Source: JALYLC01 sp035696365 | GTDB lineage: Bacteria; Actinomycetota; Thermoleophilia; Gaiellales; JALYLC01 | DNA: 64,000 bases | Direction of reading: 5' to 3' | Assembly (NCBI GenBank): GCA_035696365.1 | Contig: DASRQS010000131.1 | Location: 18,924 to 82,923, forward strand | Shown here: positions 32,811 to 42,397 of the stretch, piece by piece | Position numbering within the stretch: the first letter of the stretch is position 1 | Layout of the letters: every line of letters starts with the position of its first letter | Translations under genes and position numbers: made by a program | Notes under the pieces: model-generated | What the model was told of the DNA's origin: nothing | The model's input: the letters and a program-made list of their open reading frames with translations, nothing else | The model's database searches: none

Positions 32811-33851
32811 ATGCCCGTCGCACTCGCCTATCGACGCCATCTCGGTTGGGGCGTGACGCTTGCGGCGCTGGCACTCGGGCTGCTCTACGTCTTCGTATTC
32901 GCCGAGCGCCCTGCGCACAGCGATCCCACCACGTTCTTCTCGACGCTGCTCGACGCCATCACCGCCAGCGCCCTCTATTTCGTTGTCGCGAGCGGCTTCA
33001 CGCTCGTGTTCGGGCTGATGCGCGTCGTCAACATGGCGCACGGCTCGCTCTACCTGGTGGCCGCGTACGTCGCCATCAACGTGCAGCGGCGGATCATCAC
33101 GGGCAGCCCCGACATCGCGGTCTCCTCGACGCAGGTGAGCATCCTGAACTGGTTCGCCGTGCTGCTGATCGCGGCGCTCGTCGCGGGCGCACTCGGGCTG
33201 CTGATGCAGCAGCTGTTCCTGCGCTGGAATCAGGGCCAGGACCTGCGCCAGGCGCTGATCACGATCGCGATCTCGGTAATCGTGGCCGACCAGGTCGTGG
33301 TGCACACGGGCGGCGGCGTGGCCGAGGACATGTCGTTCCCGGGCAAGATCAACCAGTTCGTCGATCTGCATGTCAAAGGCTTCTCCTACTCCGGTGCGCG
33401 CCTCTTCATCCTCGGCCTCGCGCTCGTGATCGGCCTCTCGCTCTGGTTCTGGCTCAAGCGCACGCGAACGGGCATGGTGATCCGCGCGGGCGTTGACGAT
33501 CGCGCGATGGTCGCGGCGCTCGGCGTCAACATCCAGCGCACCTTCATGATCGCGTTCTTCGTCGGCTCGGCGCTCGCGGGCATGGGGGCCGTGATCGGCA
33601 CATCCCAGACGGCCGTCGCCAACGGCACCGACGGCATCTGGCTGCTCAACTCGCTCGTCGTCGTCATCATCGGCGGCATGGGCTCGCTCGCCGGAGCCGC
33701 GGTCGGATCGCTGCTCTACGGCATCATCGGCACGTTCTCGGCGGCCTACCTGCCGGCAAGCAACACGCAGTACGCCGTGATCTTCACATTCGTGCTGCTC
33801 GCGATCGTGCTCGCCGTGCGCCCGTACGGCATCTTCGGGCGGCCTGCGTGA
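32811..33851 (+). CDS. branched-chain amino acid-type ABC transporter permease (LivH-like)
   Basis: A 346-residue inner-membrane permease with about eight hydrophobic helices. The LivH signatures 'ASGFTLVFGLMRVVNMAHGS' and 'GGMGSLAGAAVGSLL' are present. A long loop (residues ~90-115) between helices is unusual. First gene of a five-gene unit (two permeases, binding protein, two ATPases). Such systems often import aromatic acids, amides or urea as well as amino acids. Confidence 0.88.
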   Translation: MPVALAYRRHLGWGVTLAALALGLLYVFVFAERPAHSDPTTFFSTLLDAITASALYFVVASGFTLVFGLMRVVNMAHGSLYLVAAYVAINVQRRIITGSPDIAVSSTQVSILNWFAVLLIAALVAGALGLLMQQLFLRWNQGQDLRQALITIAISVIVADQVVVHTGGGVAEDMSFPGKINQFVDLHVKGFSYSGARLFILGLALVIGLSLWFWLKRTRTGMVIRAGVDDRAMVAALGVNIQRTFMIAFFVGSALAGMGAVIGTSQTAVANGTDGIWLLNSLVVVIIGGMGSLAGAAVGSLLYGIIGTFSAAYLPASNTQYAVIFTFVLLAIVLAVRPYGIFGRPA

Positions 33852-34861
33852 CGTCGAAGCAGGCGATCGAGCGCTCGATCGCGGGCGTTGCGCTCCTGAT
33901 CGCCGTGCTCGCCCCGGTCCTGTTCTCCGCGTACACCGTCGACCAGCTGCTGACGCAGGTCCTGATCTTCGGCCTGGTGGCGATGAGCCTCGTCTTCCTG
34001 GCCTCGTATGGAGGCATGGTGTCGTTGGCGCAGACGGCGATCTTCGGCATCGCCGGCTTCGCCTTCGGCAACCTCACGACGACTGCCACGAAGGGCCTCA
34101 ACCTGGGCTACGACCCCTGGGTCGGCATGCTGCCGGCGCTCGCCATCGGCGTCGGCGTCGGCCTGATCTACGGCGGGCTCGCGGCGCGCTCGACCGGCAT
34201 CTACTTCCTCATGATCACGCTCACCTACGGCGTGATCGCGAACCTCACGTTCTCGCAGATCGAGAACATCTCGGGCTTCGGCGGCGTGAGCGGCATCGTG
34301 CCGCCCTCGATCATCAGCGACAAGCACCCGCACCGGCTCTACTACGTCACTCTGGTCGCGGCGCTGCTGCTGTACTGGCTCGTCCGCTACCTGATACGCA
34401 CGCCCTTCGGCATCGCGCTGCAGGGCATTCGCGACGAGCCGGTGCGCATGAGCTCGCTCGGCTACAGCGTCGCGCTGCACCGTGCGCTCGCGTTCACGGT
34501 CGGCGCGTTCATCGCGTCCATCGCGGGCCTCTTGTTCGTGTGGTGGAACGGGCACGTCGACCCGCAGACGATCGGCCTGACCGCGACGATCAACGTGCTG
34601 ATCATCGCCGTGATCGGCGGTCTCCGGCGCATCGAGGGCGCGTTCGTCGGAGCGCTGGCTTACGTCTTCATCAACGACCGCCTCGCGGCCACCGACTTCT
34701 CGGTCGCCGGCCACGAGCTCGGCACGTTCAACTCGCTGATCGGCCTCATCTTCCTCGCCATCGTGCTCGTCTCCCCCGACGGCCTGCTCGGCCTCTGGGA
34801 GAAGGGCCTCGCATGGGTGACGCGCCGTCGCCCGGCCCCCGTGCCGGCCGCCGGCGACTAA
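33848..34861 (+). CDS. branched-chain amino acid-type ABC transporter permease (LivM-like)
   Basis: A 337-residue permease with 9-10 hydrophobic helices. Family signatures 'FLASYGGMVSLAQTAIFGIA', 'GIALQGIRDEPVRMSSLGYS' (the cytoplasmic EAA-like loop) and 'AVIGGLRRIEGAFVGAL' are clear. GTG overlaps the LivH-like stop (GTGA). It forms the heterodimeric channel with the preceding protein. Confidence 0.88.
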   Translation: MTSKQAIERSIAGVALLIAVLAPVLFSAYTVDQLLTQVLIFGLVAMSLVFLASYGGMVSLAQTAIFGIAGFAFGNLTTTATKGLNLGYDPWVGMLPALAIGVGVGLIYGGLAARSTGIYFLMITLTYGVIANLTFSQIENISGFGGVSGIVPPSIISDKHPHRLYYVTLVAALLLYWLVRYLIRTPFGIALQGIRDEPVRMSSLGYSVALHRALAFTVGAFIASIAGLLFVWWNGHVDPQTIGLTATINVLIIAVIGGLRRIEGAFVGALAYVFINDRLAATDFSVAGHELGTFNSLIGLIFLAIVLVSPDGLLGLWEKGLAWVTRRRPAPVPAAGD

Positions 34862-34927
34862 CTCGCCTTCCCCCTCGACGTCCAATCTGCCAGGCATCGT
34901 GCCCACCGATACAAAGGAGAACCCGAG

Positions 34928-36322
34928 TTGAATCTCTTGCGCTTGCGGAAGCTCAAGTTCGCGCTTCCGCTCGCGGCGCTCGTGATGGCCTTCACGGCCA
35001 CCGCGACGACCGCGAAGCCCACGGCGTCGGCAGCGGGTACGCCGATCAAGATCGCCATCCTGTCGGACTGCAAGGGCGCGTTCGCCGCGTTCTACGGCGC
35101 CGACGTCGGTGGCGCGATCATGGCGTTCGTCGAGTTGGCCGGCGCCAAGGTCGTGAACAAGAATGACCCGCTCAAGGGCATGACGGGCGCCTCCATCGGC
35201 GGCCATCCCATCAAGCTCGTCGGCATCGGCTGCTCGAACGACTCGGCCGACCTGGCGCTCAGCGAGACGAAGCGCCTGATGGAGAGAAACAAGGCCGACA
35301 TCCTGATCGGCCCGCTGTCGGGTGACGAGGGCGTGACGGTCGCCAAGTACGCCAAGGCGCATCCCACGAAGACGTTCGTCAACGGCACCTCGGGCGCACT
35401 CGACACGACGATGATCGTGCGCGCACCGAACTTCTTCCGCTGGAACGCCGACGGCGCGCAGTGGAATGCCGGCACGGGCTGGGTCGCCTACAACGTGCTC
35501 GGCTGGCGCAAGGTCAACGTCATCGAGGACAACTACTCGTTCGGCTGGACGTCGGCCGCCGGGTTCATCGCCGAGTTCTGCGCTCTGGGTGGCCAGGTCA
35601 CCAAGCGCGTGCTCCCGCCGCTGAACACGACCGACTACTCCTCCTACGTGGCGCAGCTCGATCCGCCCAACCAGACCGACGGCTACTTCTGGACGGTCGG
35701 CGGCACGGGCACGCTCGGAGCGCTCAAGGCGTTCGAGCAGAAGTTCGGGAACATCAACGCCAAGCAGCACATGGGCAACCTGTTCTGGGACACGGCGGGC
35801 ACGTTCACGGACCTCGGGCTCCGCATCGCCGGCGCGTACGCCGGCACCGGCGGCACCGTCGCGGACGTCCCGTCGTCCGCGTTCACGACGTTCAAGGCGC
35901 TCACGGCCAAGACGTGGAACAAGCTTCCGCCTCTTCCCGGCGCGGCGACCGCGACCGGCCCGGGCAACGTGTTCTTCGTGAACTATTACAACAACGCTCG
36001 CGGTCTGATCTACGGCCTGCAGAAGGTCAAGGGCGACATCTCGGGCGGCCAGAAGGCCCTCCAGAAGGCCATGGCCAAGATCAGCGTCGTCGACCCGAAC
36101 GGGTTCCGGCTGAAGCTCGACAACAACCGCCAGGCGATCGGCGACACGTTCGTGCAGCAGCTCTTCGACAACAACGGCACGCTCGGCGTGAAGACCGTCT
36201 ACAAGGTCGTCAACGTGCCGCAGACGTTCGGCGGCGCGTTCTCGCCGACGAGCCCCCCGCCCAGCGGGACGAGCCCCGCGTGCAAGCAGGGGCCCGTGCC
36301 GTGGAAGGTCACGAAGATCTAG
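34928..36322 (+). CDS. ABC transporter substrate-binding protein (LivK-like)
   Basis: 464 residues with a Sec signal peptide (KFALPLAALVMAFTATATTA) but no lipobox Cys, so attachment to the cell surface is unclear. The mature protein begins with the type I periplasmic-binding fold 'IKIAILSDCKGAFAAFYGAD', followed by 'LIGPLSGDEG'. The start is TTG 34928, supported by AAGGAGA 7 bases upstream. Two Cys pairs (near residues 48, 102 and 219; C-terminal Cys) may form disulfides. Ligand unknown. Confidence 0.87.
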   Translation: MNLLRLRKLKFALPLAALVMAFTATATTAKPTASAAGTPIKIAILSDCKGAFAAFYGADVGGAIMAFVELAGAKVVNKNDPLKGMTGASIGGHPIKLVGIGCSNDSADLALSETKRLMERNKADILIGPLSGDEGVTVAKYAKAHPTKTFVNGTSGALDTTMIVRAPNFFRWNADGAQWNAGTGWVAYNVLGWRKVNVIEDNYSFGWTSAAGFIAEFCALGGQVTKRVLPPLNTTDYSSYVAQLDPPNQTDGYFWTVGGTGTLGALKAFEQKFGNINAKQHMGNLFWDTAGTFTDLGLRIAGAYAGTGGTVADVPSSAFTTFKALTAKTWNKLPPLPGAATATGPGNVFFVNYYNNARGLIYGLQKVKGDISGGQKALQKAMAKISVVDPNGFRLKLDNNRQAIGDTFVQQLFDNNGTLGVKTVYKVVNVPQTFGGAFSPTSPPPSGTSPACKQGPVPWKVTKI

Positions 36323-36343
36323 TGAACGCGTGAAGGTCACCCG

Positions 36344-37132
36344 TTGACCGAAGCGACGGTCCCCGTCGCTGCCGAAAGCGCCGGCACGATCCTCCGCTTG
36401 CGGGGGGTCGGCCGGCGTTTCGGTGGGGTGCAGGCCGTGCGCGACGTCGATCTCGACGTCGCGCACGGTGAGCGCCGCGCCATCCTGGGCCCGAACGGCG
36501 CGGGCAAGACGACCCTGTTCAACCTGATCGCCGGAGATTTCCAGCCCACCAGCGGCACCATCGACCTGATGGGCACCGACGTCACCAACCTCCCCGCGCG
36601 GGCGCGCCCGAAGCTCGGCGTCTCCCGCACCTACCAGAAGTCCCGGCTCTTCCCGGGCCTCTCGGTGGAGGACAACCTCTACCTCGCAATCGTGGGCCAC
36701 GACGGTGGCCGCCTGCGCATGGCGCGCTCCCCGCACGAGCGCGAGCAGCGCGAGCGCGCTCGCGCCGCGGCGGAGCGCGTCTGGCTCGGCGACTCTCTCG
36801 ACACGCTCGTCGGCTCGCTCTCGCACGGGCAGCAGCGGCAGCTCGAGGTCGGCATGGCGAGCGCCACCGACCCCAAGCTGATGATGCTCGACGAGCCGGC
36901 CTCCGGGCTCTCGCGCGGCGAGCGTGAGCGCCTCACCGAGTTGCTGCTCTCGCTGCCCCCCGATGTGACGCTGATCCTGATCGAGCACGACATGGACATC
37001 GCGCTACGCGTCGCCGCCTACGTGACGATGATGCACGACGGCCAGAAGGTCGTCGAGGGCACGCCGGACGAGATCCGGCGCAACCAGATGGTCCATGACA
37101 TCTATCTCGGCAGCCGGTTCACGCATGAGTGA
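36344..37132 (+). CDS. ABC transporter ATP-binding protein (LivG-like)
   Basis: A 262-residue ATPase: Walker A GPNGAGKTT (~49-57), a signature motif LSHGQQRQLE (relaxed from LSGGQ), Walker B LMMLDEP and the D-loop. 'IEHDMDIALRVA' follows. TTG start at 36344. The C-terminal 8 bases overlap the LivF-like gene. It energises the two permeases. Confidence 0.9.
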   Translation: MTEATVPVAAESAGTILRLRGVGRRFGGVQAVRDVDLDVAHGERRAILGPNGAGKTTLFNLIAGDFQPTSGTIDLMGTDVTNLPARARPKLGVSRTYQKSRLFPGLSVEDNLYLAIVGHDGGRLRMARSPHEREQRERARAAAERVWLGDSLDTLVGSLSHGQQRQLEVGMASATDPKLMMLDEPASGLSRGERERLTELLLSLPPDVTLILIEHDMDIALRVAAYVTMMHDGQKVVEGTPDEIRRNQMVHDIYLGSRFTHE

Positions 37133-37847
37133 CACCCCGCTGCTGGAGCTCGAGGAGGTGCACGCCTTCTACGGCTCGGCGCACATCCTCGAGGGGGTGT
37201 CGTTCTCGATGGGCGTCGAGGCGATCGCCCTGATCGGCCGCAACGGCATGGGCAAGTCGACGCTCTGCAATACGATCATGGGCCTCTGCCGCGAGACGCG
37301 CGGCTCGATCCGCGTGGCCGGCAAGGAGCTGCGCGGCCGGCTGCCCTTCGTGGTTGCCGCGGCCGGCGTCGGCTACGTGCCGCAGGGACGGCGGTTGTTC
37401 CAGTCGCTCTCGGTCGACGAGCACCTGCGCATGATCCGCCCGACGCAGAAGGGGCGCTGGACGCCCGCAGCGATCTACGAGCTGTTCCCCCGCCTGGCCG
37501 AGCGCAAGCGCATCAGTGCGACGCAGCTCTCGGGCGGCGAGCAGCAGATGCTCGCGATCGGACGGGCGCTGCTTCTGAATCCGCACTTGCTCGTGATGGA
37601 CGAGCCCTCGGAGGGCCTCGCCCCGACGATCATCGAGAACGTGATCGAGACCTGCCACGCGCTCGTCGGGGAGGGCATGGGCATCCTGCTGGTCGAGCAG
37701 AACCTCGGCGTCGCGACCTCGGTCGCGGAGCGCCAGCTCGTGATGGTCAGCGGCCAGATCGCCGCCGAGACGACGGCCGACAAGCTGCGCGACGACCCCG
37801 ACGCCCAGCGCCGTTACCTCGGCGTCGAGTCGGCAGCGGCGTCCTGA
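37125..37847 (+). CDS. ABC transporter ATP-binding protein (LivF-like)
   Basis: A 240-residue second ATPase: Walker A GRNGMGKST (~36-44), 'GYVPQGRRLFQSLSVDEHL', signature LSGGEQQMLAIGRAL and Walker B LLVMDEPSEGLAP. ATG 37125 lies within the end of the LivG-like gene (8-base overlap). A REP-like repeat follows 22 bases after the stop. Confidence 0.9.
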   Translation: MSDTPLLELEEVHAFYGSAHILEGVSFSMGVEAIALIGRNGMGKSTLCNTIMGLCRETRGSIRVAGKELRGRLPFVVAAAGVGYVPQGRRLFQSLSVDEHLRMIRPTQKGRWTPAAIYELFPRLAERKRISATQLSGGEQQMLAIGRALLLNPHLLVMDEPSEGLAPTIIENVIETCHALVGEGMGILLVEQNLGVATSVAERQLVMVSGQIAAETTADKLRDDPDAQRRYLGVESAAAS

Positions 37848-37869
37848 CCGACGACGAGAGCGCGGCGCA

Positions 37870-37893
37870 GACACCGGGATCAGACCCCGTGTC
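37870..37893. repeat. REP-like palindrome, copy 4 (degenerate)
   Basis: GACAC and GTGTC arms surround CGGGAT-CAG-ACCCCG with one mismatch pair. It sits between the transporter operon and the aldehyde dehydrogenase operon, both on the plus strand. Confidence 0.7.
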
Positions 37894-37942
37894 GTGCAGC
37901 CGACCAAGCCATCGTCTGCCGTCGTCCTGCCAGAATCACGGC

Positions 37943-39409
37943 ATGCTGATCGACGATCCCGGACTGCTGCGCGATCGCGGCTACATCGACGGCGCCTGGG
38001 CAGCGGCCGACTCCGGCGCCACATTTGCCGTGCACGATCCCGCGAGCGGCGAGGTGCTGGCCGGGGTTCCGCGCATGGGCGCCGGCGAGACACGGCGCGC
38101 GATCGAGGCCGCAGACCGAGCGCTGCCGGCCTGGCGGGCCCGCCCCGCACGCGAGCGCGCGACGATCCTGCGCGGCTTTTCCGACCTCATGCTCCGCCAC
38201 CGTCGTGACCTCGCGATGATCATGACGCGCGAGCAGGGCAAGCCCCTGGCCGAGGCGGATGCCGAGATCGGCTACGCCGCCTCCTTCCTCGAGTGGTTCG
38301 GCGAGGAGGCCAAGCGCGTCTACGGCGACACCATCCCCGCGCAGCAGACCGGTACCCGGATCGTCGTGCTCAAACAGGCGATCGGCGTCTGCGGCGGCAT
38401 CACGCCCTGGAACTTCCCCTCGGCCATGATCACCCGCAAGGCCGCGCCGGCGCTGGCCGCGGGGAACACGATCGTCTGCAAGCCGGCCGAGCAGACGCCG
38501 CTCTCGGCGCTGGCACTGGCCGAGCTCGCCGACCGCGCGGGCGTCCCGGCCGGCGTCTTCCAGGTCGTCACCGGGGACGCAGAGGACGCGCCCGCCATCG
38601 GCGGGGAGCTGACCGGCAATCCGACGGTGCGCAAGATCGGCTTCACCGGCTCCACGGCGGTCGGCAAGCTGCTGATGGCGCAGTGCGCGGGGCAGGTCAA
38701 GAAGCTCTCGCTCGAGCTCGGCGGCAACGCGCCCTTCCTGATCTTCGACGACGCCGATCTCGACGCGGCCGTGGCCGGGGCGATCCTCTGCAAGTTCCGC
38801 AACTCCGGCCAGGTCTGCATCGCCGCCAATCGCCTGCTCGTGCAGGACGGCATCCACGACGCCTTCGTGGAGCGCTACGCCGAGGCGATCACCGGCCTGC
38901 GCGTGGGCTCGGGCACCGAGCCGGGCGTCAACGTCGGCCCGCTGATCGACCGGCAGGGCCTCGAGAAGGTCGTGGCGCACGTCGAGGATGCGCGGGCCAA
39001 GGGTGCGGAGGTCGTGCTGGGCGGCGGTCCGCACGACCTCGGCGGCCTGTTCTACGAGCCGACGCTGCTGACGGGCGTGAGCGACTCGATGGCGATGTCG
39101 CAGGACGAGACGTTCGGGCCGGTCGCCGGCATCCGCCGCTTCGGCGACGAGGCGGAGGGCATCCGGCTCGCGAACGACACGCCCTACGGCCTGGCAGCGT
39201 ACTTCTACAGCCGCGATGTCGGCCGCGTGTGGCGCGTCGGCGAGGGCCTCGAGTACGGGATCGTCGGCGTCAACACGGGCTTCGTGTCGACCGAGGTCGC
39301 GCCCTTCGGCGGCATCAAGGAGTCGGGCATCGGCCGCGAGGGCTCGAAGTACGGCATCGAGGATTGGCTCGAGATCAAGTACCTGGCCATGGGAGGTATC
39401 GACGGATGA
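37943..39409 (+). CDS. NAD(P)-dependent aldehyde dehydrogenase, succinate-semialdehyde dehydrogenase-like
   Basis: A 488-residue ALDH. The cofactor loop has TPWNFPSAMITRKAAPALAA (~151-170) and FTGSTAVGK. The general base Glu is in LELGGNAP (~257) and the nucleophile Cys in NSGQVCIAANR (~291). The sequence is close to GabD-type semialdehyde dehydrogenases. It starts a five-gene operon with ATGA, TGATG, GTGA and TGATG junctions. It may oxidise the semialdehyde made by the downstream ThDP enzyme. Confidence 0.88.
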   Translation: MLIDDPGLLRDRGYIDGAWAAADSGATFAVHDPASGEVLAGVPRMGAGETRRAIEAADRALPAWRARPARERATILRGFSDLMLRHRRDLAMIMTREQGKPLAEADAEIGYAASFLEWFGEEAKRVYGDTIPAQQTGTRIVVLKQAIGVCGGITPWNFPSAMITRKAAPALAAGNTIVCKPAEQTPLSALALAELADRAGVPAGVFQVVTGDAEDAPAIGGELTGNPTVRKIGFTGSTAVGKLLMAQCAGQVKKLSLELGGNAPFLIFDDADLDAAVAGAILCKFRNSGQVCIAANRLLVQDGIHDAFVERYAEAITGLRVGSGTEPGVNVGPLIDRQGLEKVVAHVEDARAKGAEVVLGGGPHDLGGLFYEPTLLTGVSDSMAMSQDETFGPVAGIRRFGDEAEGIRLANDTPYGLAAYFYSRDVGRVWRVGEGLEYGIVGVNTGFVSTEVAPFGGIKESGIGREGSKYGIEDWLEIKYLAMGGIDG

Positions 39410-40146
39410 GGCTTGCCGACCGCGTCGCCATCGTCACCGGAGGAGCGCAGGGGATCGGCCGCGCCATCGCGCAGCGGCTGCACCAGGAGGGCGCGACGGT
39501 CGTGATCGCCGACCTCCAGGGGCACGAGGCCGCGGCCGAGGAGCTCGACGGCCTCGGTGTGCGCGTCGACGTCTCGAGCGAGGCCGACACCAAGGCGCTG
39601 GCCGTGGCGGTGCTGGAGCGCTACGGGCGCATCGACGCACTCGTCAACAACGCCGGCATCTACAGCTCGCTCGTGCCTACGCCGTTCGAGGAGATCGAAG
39701 TCGACGAGTGGCGCAGGGTCTACGACGTGAACGTCCTCGGCATGTTCCTGTGCACGCGCGCGGTCACGCCCGCGATGCGCGAGGCCGGCTACGGGCGCAT
39801 CGTCAACATCGCCTCGGGCACGCCCTACAAGGGCGTGCCGTTCCTCCTGCACTACGTCACGAGCAAGGGCGCCGTCATCACGATGACCCGCGCGGTCGCC
39901 AAGGAGGTCGCGGGCGACGGCATTCTCGTCAACACCGTCTCGCCCGGCTTCACGATGTCCGACGGCGTGCTCGCCAATCCCGTCCAGGTCGAGAAGCTGC
40001 AGGAGATTTCGCTCAAGGCACGGCTTGTCCAGCGCGACCAGTTCCCGAGCGATATCGTCGGCGCGGTCGCATTCTTCTGCTCGCCCGATGCCGATTTCAT
40101 CACCGGCCAATCGCTTGTCGTCGACGGAGGGGCGTACTTCAACTGA
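39406..40146 (+). CDS. SDR family oxidoreductase
   Basis: A 246-residue classical SDR: TGGAQGIG (~11-18), NNAG (~83-86), the Ser of NIASGTPYKG and Tyr-x-x-x-Lys in HYVTSKGAV (~150). The C-terminus 'GQSLVVDGGAYFN' is typical. It overlaps the aldehyde dehydrogenase (ATGA) and the cupin (TGATG). Confidence 0.87.
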   Translation: MRLADRVAIVTGGAQGIGRAIAQRLHQEGATVVIADLQGHEAAAEELDGLGVRVDVSSEADTKALAVAVLERYGRIDALVNNAGIYSSLVPTPFEEIEVDEWRRVYDVNVLGMFLCTRAVTPAMREAGYGRIVNIASGTPYKGVPFLLHYVTSKGAVITMTRAVAKEVAGDGILVNTVSPGFTMSDGVLANPVQVEKLQEISLKARLVQRDQFPSDIVGAVAFFCSPDADFITGQSLVVDGGAYFN

Positions 40147-40730
40147 TGCCTACCTATCTGCAGGTCGTCGAGCTCCAGGGCGTGGCCGAGCTGCCCGCAG
40201 CGACGCGCGCGCTCTATGACGTCCACGCCAACACGGCCAGCTTCTCCACCGGGTCGGAGCTGGTCGCCGACGAGAGCCACCTCAGCTTCGAGCTGACCAC
40301 CGAAGGCCATCACCTCAGCTTCGAGCTGGTCGACGAGACCGCTCCGGGTGCGCTGATGGCGCGCGAGCTCGCGCTGCCGGCCGGCGAGTACCTTCTGCGC
40401 TGCGACCGCGTCGACTTCCCGCCCGGCGGCGAGGCGTTCCTGCACACGCACCAGGGACCTGGCATCCGCGTGCTCCTGTTCGGCTCGATCCGCATCGAGA
40501 CGCAGGGTGCGATCCATGAGTACGCGCCCGGAGAGCCGTGGTTCGAGACGGGCCCCGATCCCGTGCGCGCCTGGACGCAAGCGGACGAGCCGACCGCGTT
40601 CGTGCGCTGCATGGTGCTGCCCCGGGCGATTCAGGGCTCCCCGTCCATCCGCTACGTACGCGACGAGGACCGCGATCGTCCCAAGGCGCAGCGCTACACG
40701 GTCTTCCTGGACGAGCCGGTCGTGCTGTGA
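40146..40730 (+). CDS. cupin-like protein
   Basis: A 194-residue protein with a cupin core. 'FLHTHQGPGIRVLLFGSIRI' (~99-118) supplies the first metal motif and 'APGEPWFETGPDPVRAWT' the second. An N-terminal extension of about 60 residues contains an imperfect repeat ('HLSFELTTEGHHLSFEL'). Overlaps SDR and ThDP genes on either side. Function unknown; operon context suggests a pathway enzyme. Confidence 0.65.
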   Translation: MPTYLQVVELQGVAELPAATRALYDVHANTASFSTGSELVADESHLSFELTTEGHHLSFELVDETAPGALMARELALPAGEYLLRCDRVDFPPGGEAFLHTHQGPGIRVLLFGSIRIETQGAIHEYAPGEPWFETGPDPVRAWTQADEPTAFVRCMVLPRAIQGSPSIRYVRDEDRDRPKAQRYTVFLDEPVVL

Positions 40731-42397
40731 GGAGCGGCGGGCAGCTGCTCGCCGACCAGCTCGAGCTGCACGAGGTGGAGCTGGCGTTCTGCGTGCCGGG
40801 CGAGAGCTACCTGGCGCTGCTCGACGGGCTCTACACGCATCGCGAGCGCCTGCGCGTGATCACGTGCCGGCACGAGGCGGCGGCCGCAAACGCCGCGGAC
40901 GCCTACGGCAAGCTGACGGGCCGGCCTGGCATCTGCATGGTCACGCGCGGCCCGGGCGCCACACACGCCTCGACGGGCGTCCACACCGCGATGCAGGACT
41001 CCACTCCGCTGATCCTGCTGGTCGGCCAGGTGCCGCGCGCGCATCGCGGACGCGAGGCCTTCCAGGAAATCGACTACGAGCAGATGTTCGGCCGGCTGGC
41101 CAAGTGGGTGTTCGAGGTCGACCGCGTCGAGCGCATCCCCGAGCTCGTGGCGCGCGCCTTCGAGACGGCGGTCTCGGGACGCCCCGGCCCGGTCGTGCTC
41201 GCACTGCCCGAGGACGTCCTGGTGGAGATGACCGACGCGGCCGATGCCGCGCCGGTGCCGCGCGCGGCCTCCGGGCCGGCACCGGGAGCGCTCGGGCGCA
41301 TGCGCGAGCTGCTGTCCTCGGCCGAGCGGCCGCTCGCGATCGTCGGCGGTGGCGGCTGGACGCCGCAGGGCGCCGCGGATGTGGGGGAGTTCCTGAATGC
41401 CAGTGGCATCCCGGCGGCGGCCTCGTTCCGCTGTCAGGACGTCGTCGACAACCAGCTCCCCATGTACTGCGGCGATCTCGGGCTCGGCGTCAATCCGGCG
41501 CTCGCGCGGCGCGTGCGCGAGGCCGACGTCGTGCTGGCGATCGGCACGCGCCTGTCAGAGACCGAGACCGGCGGCTACACCTACCTCACGCCACCCGTGC
41601 CGAGCCAGGCGCTCGTGCACGTGCACCAGGACGCCACCGAGCTCGGGCGCGTCTACCGGCCGGAGCTCGGCATCGTCTCCGGGCTGCCCGAGTTCGCGGC
41701 GGCCGCGCGGACGCTCGAGCCTCTCGACGCCGGCCGCTACACGACCTGGTGCAGCGGCGCGCGAGCCGACTACGAGGGCACCCTGAGCTTCGATCCCGCG
41801 CCGGGCAGCGGCGTCGACCTGGCCGCGGTGCTGACGCACCTGCGCGGCCGGCTGCCCGACGCGATCGTCACCAACGGCGCCGGCAACTACACCGTCTGGG
41901 TGCACCGCTTCTGGCAGTTCTCGAGCTACCGCTCGCAGCTCGCGCCGCACTCGGGCGCGATGGGCTACGGCGTCCCGGCGGCCGTGGCCGGCAAGCTCGT
42001 CCACCCCGAGCGCCCGGTGGTGGCGTTCGCGGGCGACGGCTGTTTCCTGATGTGCGGGCAGGAGCTCGCCACGATGGTCGCCAACGACCTCGATGTGCTC
42101 GTGATCGTCGTCAACAACGGGATGCTGGGGACGATCCGAATGCACCAGGAGCGCCACTATCCGGGCCGCGTGATGGCTACGGATCTGGTCAACCCCGACT
42201 TCGCCGCCTTCGCCCAGAGCTTCGGCGCCTATGGCGAGCGCGTCGAGAAGACCGGGGCATTCGAGGGAGCCTTGGAGCGCGCGCTGGCTGCGCGCGGGCC
42301 TTCGCTGCTGGAGCTCGTGTGCGATCCCGAGGCGCTGACGCCGCGCCAGTCGCTCTCGGAAGTGCGCGCCCAGGGCGAGCGCCGAGCAGTGGGCTGA
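40727..42397 (+). CDS. thiamine diphosphate-dependent enzyme, acetolactate synthase-like
   Basis: A 556-residue three-domain ThDP enzyme. The catalytic Glu50 is in TCRHEAAAANAADAYGKLTG and the diphosphate-binding motif is GDGCFLMCGQELATMVANDL ending at NNGMLG (~435-465). Members decarboxylate 2-oxo acids or ligate C-C bonds; oxalyl-CoA decarboxylase, glyoxylate carboligase and benzoylformate decarboxylase types are possible. The neighbouring aldehyde dehydrogenase favours an aldehyde-producing decarboxylase. GTG start overlaps the cupin stop. Confidence 0.82.
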   Translation: MRSGGQLLADQLELHEVELAFCVPGESYLALLDGLYTHRERLRVITCRHEAAAANAADAYGKLTGRPGICMVTRGPGATHASTGVHTAMQDSTPLILLVGQVPRAHRGREAFQEIDYEQMFGRLAKWVFEVDRVERIPELVARAFETAVSGRPGPVVLALPEDVLVEMTDAADAAPVPRAASGPAPGALGRMRELLSSAERPLAIVGGGGWTPQGAADVGEFLNASGIPAAASFRCQDVVDNQLPMYCGDLGLGVNPALARRVREADVVLAIGTRLSETETGGYTYLTPPVPSQALVHVHQDATELGRVYRPELGIVSGLPEFAAAARTLEPLDAGRYTTWCSGARADYEGTLSFDPAPGSGVDLAAVLTHLRGRLPDAIVTNGAGNYTVWVHRFWQFSSYRSQLAPHSGAMGYGVPAAVAGKLVHPERPVVAFAGDGCFLMCGQELATMVANDLDVLVIVVNNGMLGTIRMHQERHYPGRVMATDLVNPDFAAFAQSFGAYGERVEKTGAFEGALERALAARGPSLLELVCDPEALTPRQSLSEVRAQGERRAVG